Assembly (NCBI GenBank): GCA_040881945.1
Contig: JBBECF010000137.1
Location: forward strand, 1-18,684
DNA from: JBBECF01 sp040881945
GTDB taxonomy: Bacteria > Pseudomonadota > Alphaproteobacteria > Dongiales > Dongiaceae
Length of the DNA: 18,684 nucleotides
Direction: 5' to 3'
Part shown: piece after piece, positions 1 to 8,468 of the stretch
How the letters are laid out: each line of letters opens with the position of its first letter
How positions within the stretch are numbered: position 1 is the stretch's first letter
Notes under the pieces: model-generated
What the model was told of the DNA's origin: nothing
The model's input: only the letters and a program-made list of their open reading frames with translations
Databases searched by the model: none
Position numbers and translations under genes: made by a program

Positions 1-353
1 AACAAACGATGTCAAACAGCTTCGGCCGCGAGCCCGGTCCGGGGCCGGCCCCGGGGCCGGCTGAACGCCCGCCACGCAGCGGCCGCGCCGAGGATAGGAA
101 ACAATTCCGGGGATGTCAAATGGCCGCGAGGGGGCGGGCGGCCGCGCCCCCGCCGCTCGCGCCCCCTCCCCCCCCCAAAGCCCGGGGGCGGGCCCGGGTG
201 GGGGCCACACGAAGCAAGGGGCAGGCCGAAGCCTGCCCGCGATTACGGAATCGAACCGCTGAACCACGAAGGCCGTCGGCAGAGACGCGGACTATAAAGC
301 CTGAGTGCGTTCGGGTGCATTTTGCTCGACCATGCGCCCGATGCCCGCGCGTG
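1..353. other. GC-rich non-coding stretch at window edge
   Basis: I see no credible gene here. The stretch is dominated by G/C runs, including nine consecutive C around 168-176, and by GC palindromes. One is the 16-bp perfect palindrome CCGGGGCCGGCCCCGG at 39-54. The ten-base word GATGTCAAA(C/T) recurs at 9 and 113 without obvious meaning. Open frames over it have low-complexity Pro/Ala/Arg composition and overlap the 3' end of the helicase gene, as expected for chance frames in GC-rich DNA. A hairpin at 219-238 is listed separately. Confidence 0.6.
219..238 (-). terminator. UUCG-loop hairpin, possible terminator of the helicase gene
   Basis: A perfect 8-bp inverted repeat (GGGCAGGC / GCCTGCCC) is separated by four bases. 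Read on the minus strand the loop is TTCG closed by C-G, the classic very stable tetraloop. It lies about 115 nt beyond the minus-strand stop of the helicase gene. The tract that follows (CTTGCTTCG) is only weakly U-rich, so intrinsic termination is an inference. Confidence 0.35.
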
Positions 354-3300
354 TTACCATCGCTGCCTTCTGCGCCTTCCCGACACAGCCTTGCTTGTAC
401 GCGCTGAATTTGAAGCCGCTGCGGCAGTCTTGCAAGGCAAACATTTCCTGCCGATGCGGCCCTGAAGAGCCGGGTCGCGAAATTCATCAAGGTCCCTTAC
501 CTGGCCGCAGGCCCGACACAGCTTCTTATTGCCAGACATCAATCCCTCGGTCGTTTCCTTGACTTCGTCGAGCGCGCCATGGGGCGCGGCCTCATGGATT
601 GCGTCCTCCGTAAGCTTCAGGAGGCGAGCATCCAGCGTTCTTACGGGATCGCGCCCGAGGTTAAAGCGGTTAATGCGCAAGAAACGGTAACCGTAGCCTT
701 CCAGTACTTTCTGGCGCTCGACGTCCTCCGGCCGGTAGTAGTCCTCATAGTTGTAGGCATCGGCCTTCGCAAGGTCGGTGAAATGCTCCTTGAACCCGTC
801 GTACTCGATGATGATCGAGATGCCGCCCTTGTCGGACTGCACCTTCATGAGGAAGTCGACCCGATAAGCGGGGTGGCGATAGCTGGGATCGAGCTGGCGC
901 AGGTATGTACCAAGTTCGAACTGTGCATCGATCTCAACCCGTTCGCCGAGATTCTGAACGAAGAGTGTCTGCTCGAGCCACGAGAGGACTTGCTTTTCCA
1001 TCGGCGACTTGGGATCGGTATCGGCGCCTGTCGGGCGCTTGCGGGCGATCTCCAACTGTATCACATAGTGATTGATCGCCTTCGCGATGGCGCCGCGGTA
1101 GGTATCGAGCGGCATGGAATGGAAGAAGTGTATCCGCTCCTTGGCGCGTGAGAATCCCACATTCAACCTCTGAAGCCTGAGCGCGTGATCGACTTCATCC
1201 GCTTCGTCGAGGTTTTTCGGGAAGATATAGGAGAGCTTGTCCTGCTGCGGGGTAGCCACAAGGCTGTACATGATGATGTCACGCTCGTCACCCTGACAGG
1301 AGTCAAAGGTCATCACCTTTAGCTTGAGCTTCGATTGAAGGCGCTCGCCATCTGGCAGCCTATTGAGCTGCTGTACAACATAGATTTGCTGCTCGGAAAA
1401 AGGTGTAATGATCCCGACGCTCGGGGGCTCGTCGACCCCAGCCAGCCGGCGCAGTTCCGCCAGTATCGCCTGCCACTCCGCAGAATTGACGTTCTTGCGG
1501 ACCTCCTGACGGCCGTCATGCGCTACGGCGGTGAATCGAATGACGTCGTCTGCTGGCACGCCGCGTATTTTCACGGCCTGGAGTTGGCCCCGGTAGAATG
1601 TCTTTGAGCTAAAGCTGATCAGTTCGGGATAGCCACGGAAGTGTTTGCGCAGCATCGCTTGGCTATTGGCAATACGCTCAACGAACTCCAGCACCGACGT
1701 CTTGATGTTGAACAGCTTGAGGCGGTTCAATGTGTCGACGTCAGGCGTCTCGCACTTGCGGAAATCCTTAATAATCGCGTTGGTATACTGGTTGTTGGTT
1801 TCGATGCTTGCGGTCGCTGTTTTCACATTCGAGAACTGCTTGCGGTCGCCGAGCACCACGAGTTTCTTCGCCCGCAGAAAGGCCGGAAAAGCCTGCGCAA
1901 TCGATACCTGCGACGCTTCGTCGATGATAACGATGTCGAAGAGACCCCGTTCCAACGGGATGTACTCCGCGTAGTCGCGGATACTGGCGATTATGCAGGG
2001 AAAAGCCTGCTGGACGACTGCAAAATCCTCCTTCGGAAAGTGTTGCTTCTTGCGGATGATGTCGCGGATCGACCGGGAAAGGTTGCGGTAGTTGTCGGCA
2101 AATTGGATGACCTGGCCGTCGAGCTTGTGAGCCAGGCGGTGCGCGTGGAGGGTCTCAAGCTTTGCCTTGTCGCCCGCATAGTCAAAATCGGGAATGCCCC
2201 GGAATGAGTCCTGAAGCTCCTTATAACGAGCGGCATAGGCGATCATTTCCCGTAGCCGCGTTGCACCAGCGGTCGTCCCCTCTCGGGTCCATTCGGCAAG
2301 TGCGTTCGGATCAAGCCCTATTTCGTCTCGGAGCGTGGGGCGCTGCTCCAGCGCATGGCAGATGCGCGCGACGTGATCGAGAAGCTGAAGTACGTCATGA
2401 TTACGCGCCGGAAGACCGTCGATTGACTGCTGAAATGCGAGGGTAACCATGTCATCAAGAGCGCCCGATCGCGTGAGAGCAGAGGAAATTCTGGCGAACG
2501 TGGCGTGCGCGCGCTCAAGAAGGTCGAGGTTCCGGTGCGCATTCAGCGCATTGGTCGGCGACAGTTCGCTGGCGAGCTGAGTGTCAAGCGCGCGCACCTG
2601 TCTGCCGGTGAATAAGTAACCCAACACCGGCCAGCGGGCACTTTGGTATGCCGCAATGTAGCGTTGAAGGATTGAGACATCGGTAGAGCGAAAGGTCGAG
2701 AAAAACTGGATGGCCCGGAGTTCAGAGACATCCGGAAGCGCAATCTGACCGAAGAGCTCTTGGAGCTTCAGAAACTGTTCCAGCCCCTCAACCGTCACTT
2801 GCTGGTAGGCAGCACGCAGTATCCTGAGGATACAGAAATTCTGATTCGAAAGATATTCCGCGATCACCCCTGCGCCCCGGAGCGCGTTCAGAATGGCCTG
2901 ATCCTTAATCAGATCATCCGGACGAGGGACGATGGTTTCGATCTGCGCTTCCTGCTGCTGCACTTCGTGGATCGTACCGAGCTTGATCTCGCCGCCACGG
3001 TGGACTGTTTCGCGGATCGCACCTGACAGACGTGCTTCGTCCTGATCAATTTGCGCCTTGAGATGCGATTGAGACAAGTTGCTCGCCGTATGATGAGCTC
3101 GGATCGCTTCGATCGTTTGGCTGCTGAGGATGCGGCTGTAGGTATTGCCGGCGCGGCCGAGCCTGAGGATAGGATTCTGGAAATCCTCGCCAAAGCGAAC
3201 CGAATTCAGGACATCGTTGAGCTTGGCCTCCACCACGTCCAGCGCCTCGGTCTTATCGGAGAGCACGAGCACATTCTTGCCGTTGAGGATTGCCTCGAAC

Positions 3301-4835
3301 ACGATTGCCGTGATGGTGTGCGACTTGCCGGTGCCCGGCGGGCCTTCGATACTGAGGAAGCGTGAAGCCGGGTGCTTCAGCGCGGCAAGGATCTTCCGTT
3401 GCTCTTCATTGAGGGGAACGGGAGATTGGTAGACGAGGCGCGCCTCGATGGGGGTGGCCGCCCATTCCCGATCAATGTCAGCATTGACGTTGATTGGGTC
3501 GGTGGTCAGAAACGCGGCAACGATTTTCTGGAAGTCGACTGCCGCCTCCGAACCTGAAGCTAGATTCGTGAGGAGCTCTTCATAGTCGTTGAGTAGTGAC
3601 TCGTCGGCCTTGTCGAAGGCAGAGAAGTGGATGGCATTCGTGATCGATAGCTGGCTTCGCTGTGCCTTTTGGTCGATCGGATCGCTGAGGTCGAGCGGTG
3701 GCTTGAGCGCAAGATCAGCACACCACTGGTCCAGCAGCGACTGCATGACACCGAGATAGGTCTGATTGTCGTCGAGAAAGACGATGCGATCCTTGACGGA
3801 CAACGGGATTGGGCGCTGGGATTCACGCGCTGTCTCCTGCGCGGCGTATTCCAGCGCCTTCTTGTTGATATAGATGCGTGGATCGGCGGTAATGTGGAAC
3901 AGTCTGTCGCTCAACTCGATTTGAAGGGGAATATAGAAGAGCGGATAGGCTACGCGGTTGTGGTGCAAGGAGCCCACATAAAGGTAGGTTTCAAAGTTCT
4001 CGCGCAGCTTCAGCGTGCTGCGGAGTTCGTGAAGTTCTTGAAAGAAGTCCGAGGCGCGGAAGGTCTCAAAATAGGTCGTGAGGCGGCGTCGCACGGTATC
4101 CGAATCGACGACGTCATCGATGACCGTATCCAGGTCCGTGAATTTGTCCTCGACAATCGCGGCAGCCAAAGCCGAGCCGATCGCTTCCTCGGTATCGGCG
4201 ACGAGGCGTGTTCCAATCTCGTCTTCGATGTCATAGGCGACCTCAAACTCGTCGCGGCCTTGCTCCCGGATGCTGCTCTCAAGGCGAACCGTCAGCGGGG
4301 TGACGACCGTACGGACTAGGTCGTTGCGTAGCGATGTTACGACCGCTTCACGATATCGCTCTGGATCGTTCTGAAGCGCTGCGCGCAATTCACGGGCGGT
4401 TGCCTTCGCGCGATCCCCGAGTTCAAGCAGGGTCTCGCCCTCAAGGGCGGCGACGTGCTTTTCGACGACATCGAGGAAGGTCTTGTTCACGCGACCTAGA
4501 TATCTACCGCGCGCAACCGAGAGACTGAGTTGCCGGCTGGCGTCGAGAGGTTTGCCGAGAACTCTCCAGAGGTCGGCGATCAATTCCGTATATTTAGAAA
4601 TCGAGATGCCGGTGAGATTGCCCTTAGGGTCCTTGAGACCAATGCTCCGCTTGGGCATCCGCTGTCGCCGAAAGTCGGTGTCCAGAAAATCCCGGAAATA
4701 AGCGCAAATTTGGCTGACAACGCCGACCGACGAACGAGCGTTTGTGGCCTTGGGTTCGGACGACGAGGACTCTACCATATTATGATTGCTCAAGCTGATC
4801 GTAGCATGATCACCATTGATAAACCGTTTTGCCAA
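354..4835 (-). CDS. UPF1-like SF1 helicase with C-terminal Vsr/DUF559-type nuclease and zinc knuckle
   Basis: The 1493-aa product has all SF1 helicase motifs. They are a Q-like motif (LNEEQRKIL, 475-483), Walker A GPPGTGKS (498-505), Walker B VIIDEASQ (969-976), motif III VVLGDRKQF (993-1001), motif V with DSCQGDERDII (1178-1188) and motif VI VGFSRAKERI (1226-1235). A long, probably helical insert (about 550-930) separates motifs I and II. Residues 1278-1410 resemble Vsr/DUF559 PD-(D/E)XK nucleases: D1327 in RVDFL, E1344 and D1346 in IIIEYDGF, then a GYGYRFLRINRF strand. Cysteine pairs C1440/C1443 and C1465/C1468 suggest a zinc knuckle. The N-terminal 450 residues match nothing I recognise. 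Helicase-Vsr fusions are known among anti-phage proteins (Hhe-type), so defence is the likely but unproven role. The listed start is TTG; ATG at 4778 (1474 aa) is an equally good choice, and neither has a strong ribosome site. GC content is lower than in phaZ or pcc, suggesting transfer. Confidence 0.85.
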   Translation of the reverse strand: MAKRFINGDHATISLSNHNMVESSSSEPKATNARSSVGVVSQICAYFRDFLDTDFRRQRMPKRSIGLKDPKGNLTGISISKYTELIADLWRVLGKPLDASRQLSLSVARGRYLGRVNKTFLDVVEKHVAALEGETLLELGDRAKATARELRAALQNDPERYREAVVTSLRNDLVRTVVTPLTVRLESSIREQGRDEFEVAYDIEDEIGTRLVADTEEAIGSALAAAIVEDKFTDLDTVIDDVVDSDTVRRRLTTYFETFRASDFFQELHELRSTLKLRENFETYLYVGSLHHNRVAYPLFYIPLQIELSDRLFHITADPRIYINKKALEYAAQETARESQRPIPLSVKDRIVFLDDNQTYLGVMQSLLDQWCADLALKPPLDLSDPIDQKAQRSQLSITNAIHFSAFDKADESLLNDYEELLTNLASGSEAAVDFQKIVAAFLTTDPINVNADIDREWAATPIEARLVYQSPVPLNEEQRKILAALKHPASRFLSIEGPPGTGKSHTITAIVFEAILNGKNVLVLSDKTEALDVVEAKLNDVLNSVRFGEDFQNPILRLGRAGNTYSRILSSQTIEAIRAHHTASNLSQSHLKAQIDQDEARLSGAIRETVHRGGEIKLGTIHEVQQQEAQIETIVPRPDDLIKDQAILNALRGAGVIAEYLSNQNFCILRILRAAYQQVTVEGLEQFLKLQELFGQIALPDVSELRAIQFFSTFRSTDVSILQRYIAAYQSARWPVLGYLFTGRQVRALDTQLASELSPTNALNAHRNLDLLERAHATFARISSALTRSGALDDMVTLAFQQSIDGLPARNHDVLQLLDHVARICHALEQRPTLRDEIGLDPNALAEWTREGTTAGATRLREMIAYAARYKELQDSFRGIPDFDYAGDKAKLETLHAHRLAHKLDGQVIQFADNYRNLSRSIRDIIRKKQHFPKEDFAVVQQAFPCIIASIRDYAEYIPLERGLFDIVIIDEASQVSIAQAFPAFLRAKKLVVLGDRKQFSNVKTATASIETNNQYTNAIIKDFRKCETPDVDTLNRLKLFNIKTSVLEFVERIANSQAMLRKHFRGYPELISFSSKTFYRGQLQAVKIRGVPADDVIRFTAVAHDGRQEVRKNVNSAEWQAILAELRRLAGVDEPPSVGIITPFSEQQIYVVQQLNRLPDGERLQSKLKLKVMTFDSCQGDERDIIMYSLVATPQQDKLSYIFPKNLDEADEVDHALRLQRLNVGFSRAKERIHFFHSMPLDTYRGAIAKAINHYVIQLEIARKRPTGADTDPKSPMEKQVLSWLEQTLFVQNLGERVEIDAQFELGTYLRQLDPSYRHPAYRVDFLMKVQSDKGGISIIIEYDGFKEHFTDLAKADAYNYEDYYRPEDVERQKVLEGYGYRFLRINRFNLGRDPVRTLDARLLKLTEDAIHEAAPHGALDEVKETTEGLMSGNKKLCRACGQVRDLDEFRDPALQGRIGRKCLPCKTAAAASNSARTSKAVSGRRRRQRW

Positions 4836-4844
4836 TGTTTGCGG

Positions 4845-4869
4845 GGCTGATCGAGCGGACAGATCAGCC
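4845..4869. promoter_or_regulatory. 8-bp inverted repeat between array and helicase gene
   Basis: GGCTGATC (4845-4852) and GATCAGCC (4862-4869) form a perfect inverted repeat with a 9-nt loop. It lies between the CRISPR-like array and the helicase start, immediately upstream of the TTG start. It could be an operator, or a hairpin in a leader if array and helicase share a transcript. There is no U-run, so a terminator is less likely. Function is inferred from position only. Confidence 0.35.
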
Positions 4870-4915
4870 GATATCCTGCCAGAACACGGCGACCATCCGG
4901 GAAATCACCAAAGCG

Positions 4916-5215
4916 AGTTTATCAGATGTTCCGACGGTGGGGTATCGGAACCTGTCCGGCGTCACCCGCAGGTCGTCGACGAGCGTATCAGATGTTCCGA
5001 CGGTGGGGTATCGGAACACGACCAGTCATGCACCGGCCGCAGTTTGAAGCGTATCAGATGTTCCGACGGTGGGGTATCGGAACACAAACTGCACGAGACC
5101 GTCAGGCCAGCGAAGCGTATCAGATGTTCCGACGGTGGGGTATCGGAACCGATAGCTCGACCGGCCGCGGCTACGGACGAGCGTATCAGATGTTCCGACG
5201 GTGGGGTATCGGAAC
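4916..5215 (-). CRISPR. CRISPR-like array: five 36-bp repeats, four 30-bp spacers
   Basis: Repeats lie at 4916-4951, 4982-5017, 5048-5083, 5114-5149 and 5180-5215, with an exact 66-bp period. Copies 2-5 are identical; copy 1 differs at two adjacent bases (CG to TT) near its left edge. The four spacers are each exactly 30 bp and unrelated to one another. Each repeat contains the inverted pair GTTCCGA / TCGGAAC with a 10-nt loop, and on the minus strand it begins GTTCCGATACC. Degeneracy is usual in the leader-distal repeat, so copy 1 is probably the old end, the leader lies beyond 5216, and transcription probably runs toward the helicase gene. Strand is therefore an inference. Exact 36/30 geometry is common in type II and several type V arrays. 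No cas gene or tracrRNA anti-repeat is visible in the window. Confidence 0.9.
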
Positions 5216-5223
5216 CAACCGCA

Positions 5224-5270
5224 ACCGTCGCCCTTTCCCCCGCCCGAGTGGCGGGGGAAAGGGCGACGGT
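5224..5270. repeat. Perfect 21-bp-stem palindrome beside the array
   Basis: Arms 5224-5244 and 5250-5270 are exact reverse complements (ACCGTCGCCC... / ...GGGCGACGGT) around the 5-nt loop CGAGT. It begins 8 bp after the last CRISPR-like repeat. It resembles the dispersed intergenic palindromes common in GC-rich proteobacteria. It could also act as a bidirectional transcription barrier between array and phaZ, or form part of the array leader. The perfection of the stem suggests a recent copy or selection on RNA structure. Confidence 0.75.
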
Positions 5271-5426
5271 GCGATCGCTCGCGCGATCGCCATTGCTCGG
5301 CAAGGCGATTCCCGACCGCCCTTGCGTCCGTTCGCCTCATCGCCCGCATCGCCCGCCGGCTCGCCCGCATCGAGCACCCATATCCGGGTCGCGGCCGCCA
5401 AGGGCGCGGCGTAGGCCCCCACCCTT

Positions 5427-5451
5427 CCCTCCCCCACTTCGTGGAGGAGGG
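5427..5451 (-). terminator. Hairpin downstream of phaZ
   Basis: A 10-bp stem with one mismatch (5427-5436 with 5442-5451) closes the loop CTTCG. It starts about 10 nt past the minus-strand stop codon of the PHB depolymerase gene. There is no U-run, so it is a candidate for termination or 3'-end protection rather than a clear intrinsic terminator. The rest of 5271-5426 shows no gene. Confidence 0.45.
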
Positions 5452-5461
5452 TCCACAAGCG

Positions 5462-6751
5462 TTAGTCGGATTTATTCGGGCCGCGCCGGTCGGGGCCTTG
5501 CCAGCCGTTCGCCGCCGGGTGCGGCCCCGGCCCCCGGTCGTGGGCGCGGATGAAGCGCTTGATCCGGGGCGCCACCTCGTCGCGCCAGCGGCGGCCGTTG
5601 AAGACGCCGTAATGGCCGGCGCCCGGCTGCAGGTGATATTCCTTCATCGCGTCCGGCAGATTGGGCGTGATCTCGAGCGCGGCCTTGGTCTGGCCGACGC
5701 CGGAGATGTCGTCGAGCTCGCCTTCGACGCACAGCAGCGCGGTCCGCGTGATGTATTCCGGCAGCACCGGGTGCCAGCGGGCGATCATCTTGCCGCGCGG
5801 CAGCTCGTGGTCCTGGAACACGGTCTTGACCGTCTGCAAATAGAACTCCGCGGGCAGGTCCATGACCGAGCGGTATTCCTCGTAGAACATCCGCTTCTTG
5901 TCCGCGGCTTCGTCGTCGCCGCGCACCAGATGGTCGAACAGCTCGTTATAGGATTTGATGTGCTGCTCGTAGTTCATCGCGATGAAGTTGGTGAGTTGGA
6001 TGAAGCCCGGATAGACGCGGCGGAACATGCCGGGATAGGGCGGCGGCACCTGGACGACCACGTTGCGCTCGAACCACTCGATCGGATTCTCCTGGGCGAG
6101 CTTGTTGACCTGGGTCGGGTTCTTCCGCGTGTCGATCGGCCCGCCGATCATGGTCAGCGTCGCCGGCACGCAATTGTCGCCCCAGCCCGACATGACCGAG
6201 ACGGCGGCGAGGGCCGGGACCGACGGCTGGCACACCGCCAGAACATGGGTGTTGGGGCCGAGCAGGTGCAGGAAGTCGATCAGGTAGTCGATATAGTCGT
6301 CGAGGTTGAACCGGTCCTGGGTCACCGGGATCATGCGGCAGTCCTGCCAGTCGGTCACGAACACGTCGTGGTCGGGCAGCAGCGCCTCGACCGTGCCGCG
6401 CAGCAGGGTGGCGTAGTGGCCGGACAAGGGCGCGACGATGAGCAGCCGCGGGTCGGCGCGATCGGTCGCGCGCTTGAAATGCAGCAGGTGGCAATAGGCG
6501 CGCTTGATCGCCACCTCGACCTCGACCGCGACCTCGGCGCCGTCGATGGCGGTGGTGGGCAGCCGCCAGGCCGGCTTGCCGTAGCTGCGCGTCAGATGCT
6601 CGAAGATATCGGCGGCCGAGGCCATGTTCCGGCCGATCGGCGTCGCCGTCCACGGATTCAGGGGGTTGTCGAGCAGGGCGCGCAGGCCCTCGCCCATGGC
6701 GCGGGCCGGCGCCAGCGACAGGCGCGACATCTCGTGCAGGTAGTAGAGCAT
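5462..6751 (-). CDS. phaZ: Intracellular polyhydroxyalkanoate (PHB) depolymerase
   Basis: The 429-aa protein matches the full length of intracellular PHB depolymerases of the alpha/beta-hydrolase type. These release 3-hydroxybutyrate from native storage granules in the cytoplasm. The nucleophile motif is VCQPS with Cys174 in place of the usual serine, as in the Ralstonia PhaZ1 group. Likely triad partners are an Asp in GELDDISG (about 347-348) and His380 in AGHYGVF. The N-terminal LNPWTATPIGRN segment is also typical of the family. The ATG start at 6751 gives a normal N-terminus; no strong ribosome site is seen. It is divergent from pccB across a 153-bp gap. PHB release and propionyl-CoA carboxylation both feed acyl-CoA pools, which may explain the proximity. 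Confidence 0.93.
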   Translation of the reverse strand: MLYYLHEMSRLSLAPARAMGEGLRALLDNPLNPWTATPIGRNMASAADIFEHLTRSYGKPAWRLPTTAIDGAEVAVEVEVAIKRAYCHLLHFKRATDRADPRLLIVAPLSGHYATLLRGTVEALLPDHDVFVTDWQDCRMIPVTQDRFNLDDYIDYLIDFLHLLGPNTHVLAVCQPSVPALAAVSVMSGWGDNCVPATLTMIGGPIDTRKNPTQVNKLAQENPIEWFERNVVVQVPPPYPGMFRRVYPGFIQLTNFIAMNYEQHIKSYNELFDHLVRGDDEAADKKRMFYEEYRSVMDLPAEFYLQTVKTVFQDHELPRGKMIARWHPVLPEYITRTALLCVEGELDDISGVGQTKAALEITPNLPDAMKEYHLQPGAGHYGVFNGRRWRDEVAPRIKRFIRAHDRGPGPHPAANGWQGPDRRGPNKSD

Positions 6752-6798
6752 GGTCGTAGACTGGGCCTGGAGCCGCTAAGAAACCTTTAACCGTTCCC

Positions 6799-6817
6799 CC
6801 ACCCCCTCAGGGGGTGG
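6799..6817. promoter_or_regulatory. 19-bp palindrome between divergent phaZ and pccB
   Basis: CCACCCCCT-C-AGGGGGTGG is a perfect palindrome around a single central base. It sits in the intergenic region between the divergent phaZ and pccB starts, roughly 50 bp from phaZ and 90 bp from pccB. It may be an operator or simply a GC-rich dispersed palindrome. No clear -35/-10 pair is visible around it. Confidence 0.35.
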
Positions 6818-6904
6818 CGCGGCGCGCCCTTTGGTGATATCTGCCTTTTCAGGGGGTTGTCGCCTGTCGTTCGCGAGCTAAGGACCGGAGCAGCGGAGCC
6901 GTCC

Positions 6905-8437
<1,533 letters not shown>

Positions 8438-8468
8438 AGCGAGACCGCGCGCAGCGTATTGGTAGCCG

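Noticed and set aside
241..330. tRNA-like 3' end on the minus strand (GGTTCGATTCC next to a UUCG hairpin), possible island attachment site
   Set aside because: No acceptor or anticodon stem can be completed; pairing partners give only about 54 nt. There is no matching direct repeat in the window.
5271..5291. Two GCGATCGC octamers close together (HIP1-like)
   Set aside because: HIP1 abundance is a cyanobacterial trait. Two copies in a GC-rich palindromic stretch are likely chance.
4816..5553. Open frames with a repeating protein motif (IRCSDGGVSE every 22 residues) across the array, on both strands
   Set aside because: The 66-bp period is a multiple of three, so any frame through the repeats shows a 22-residue repeat. 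The non-repeat residues are unrelated, and the pattern is explained by the CRISPR-like array.
6857..6904. Sixteen-codon TTG-started extension of pccB
   Set aside because: The family N-terminus begins at ATG 6905, which has a ribosome-site-like GGAG just upstream.
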